From contig JAGKQI010000052.1 in NCBI GenBank assembly GCA_018806915.1, positions 868,001 to 932,000 on the forward strand: a stretch of DNA of 64,000 nt. Direction: 5' to 3'. The translations under genes and the position numbers were made by a program. This document shows, piece after piece, positions 63,785-64,000 of the stretch. How positions within the stretch are numbered: the first letter of the stretch is position 1; the number at the start of each line of letters is the position of its first letter. The DNA comes from Phytophthora colocasiae (Eukaryota; Oomycota; Peronosporomycetes; Peronosporales; Peronosporaceae). The notes under the pieces are model-generated. The model was not told the origin of the DNA. It searched no databases and worked only from the letters and a program-made list of their open reading frames with translations.

Positions 63785-64000
63785 TTAGTTGCGTAGGTTC
63801 TTCTGTTCCTTCTTGTCATCCGTCTTCTCGTCCTTCTTGTCCTCCGTCTTCTGGTCCTTTTGGTTCGATCCCTGCGTCGATCACTGCGTCGATCCTGGCA
63901 TCGATCCCGGCGTCGGTCCCTGCGCTCCGCCCGAACCGGCCAAAGGGATACATGCCTTGTACACCTGCCACGAGTACGAGTTCTTCAGGAAGCGAACGCC
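63785..64000 (-). CDS. AA17-like protein, C-terminal part (runs off window)
   Basis: The minus-strand frame from the window edge reads GVRFLKNSYSWQVYKACIPL, closely matching the C-terminal core of the paralogues at 42644 and 62793. A Gly/Pro/Ser/Thr tail with short repeats leads to an in-frame TGA at 63883-63881. Beyond it the same frame stays open through a Lys/Asp/Glu/Gln-rich run to NLRN and TAA at 63787-63785, the same ending as NLRD in the paralogue. Either the natural protein ends at the TGA or the tail has been lost by a nonsense change. The N-terminus lies outside the window. Confidence 0.7.

Overview
The window looks like nuclear DNA of an oomycete, most likely a Phytophthora or close relative. 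The evidence is a small family of secreted RxLR/EER-type effector genes, a GPCR fused to a phosphatidylinositol-phosphate kinase (an architecture known from oomycetes), proteins resembling the oomycete AA17 copper mono-oxygenases, a transglutaminase-elicitor relic carrying a Pep-13-like peptide, short introns, and an oomycete-type initiator plus flanking element upstream of the effectors. It has the character of a gene-sparse, repeat-rich compartment.

Layout. 1-8997: two nested Ty1/Copia elements; the outer one (+) was entered by an inner one (-, 1077-5935, target duplication ATACG). The outer element itself lies inside an RxLR effector gene, whose 3' half survives at 8998-9313. 9314-18290: duplicated effector 3' flank with a SWEET sugar-transporter fragment, then LINE material (a tail at 11002-11529 and a long L1-like element at about 11687-18290). 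19106-20290: an intact RxLR gene followed by the second copy of the same duplicated flank. 20529-23268: a convergent pair, PIF/Harbinger-like DDE nuclease and Myb/coiled-coil protein. 23707-24966: SET-domain protein. 25199-26153: a TIR element. 26592-28140: transglutaminase-elicitor pseudogene. 28277-32268: cyclophilin, ribosomal protein eS4 and a multi-spanning membrane protein. 32256-40152: a 599-codon membrane-protein gene split by a young Ty3/Gypsy element that itself carries a hAT-type MITE. 40316-42565: Crypton-like tyrosine recombinase relic. 42644-43231: AA17-like pseudogene. 43325-44740: LINE tails and repeats. 45329-46320: two EER-type effector paralogues, the second with a Gypsy element (46366-51561) just upstream of its promoter. 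52801-54130: duplicated effector promoter and an effector/cyclophilin chimera. 54452-55002: second hAT MITE. 55320-62114: mitochondrial-type cyclophilin, GPCR-PIPK and GH3 beta-glucosidase. 62793-64000: two more AA17-like genes.

Reading the parts together: the host genes are housekeeping or signalling (eS4, cyclophilins, GPCR-PIPK), wall-degrading (GH3, AA17-like) and host-interaction genes (effectors, elicitor). Nearly all the host-interaction genes are duplicated, truncated, frameshifted, chimeric or interrupted by transposable elements, while the housekeeping genes are intact. No single new system was found. The most informative signals are the nested insertions with exact target duplications, the effector-cyclophilin chimera, the three AA17-like copies each with a different lesion, a possible intron-sized insertion flanked by a 17-bp repeat, and a Copia primer-binding site that contains the gag start codon. 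All product calls come from reading the sequence; no database search was run.
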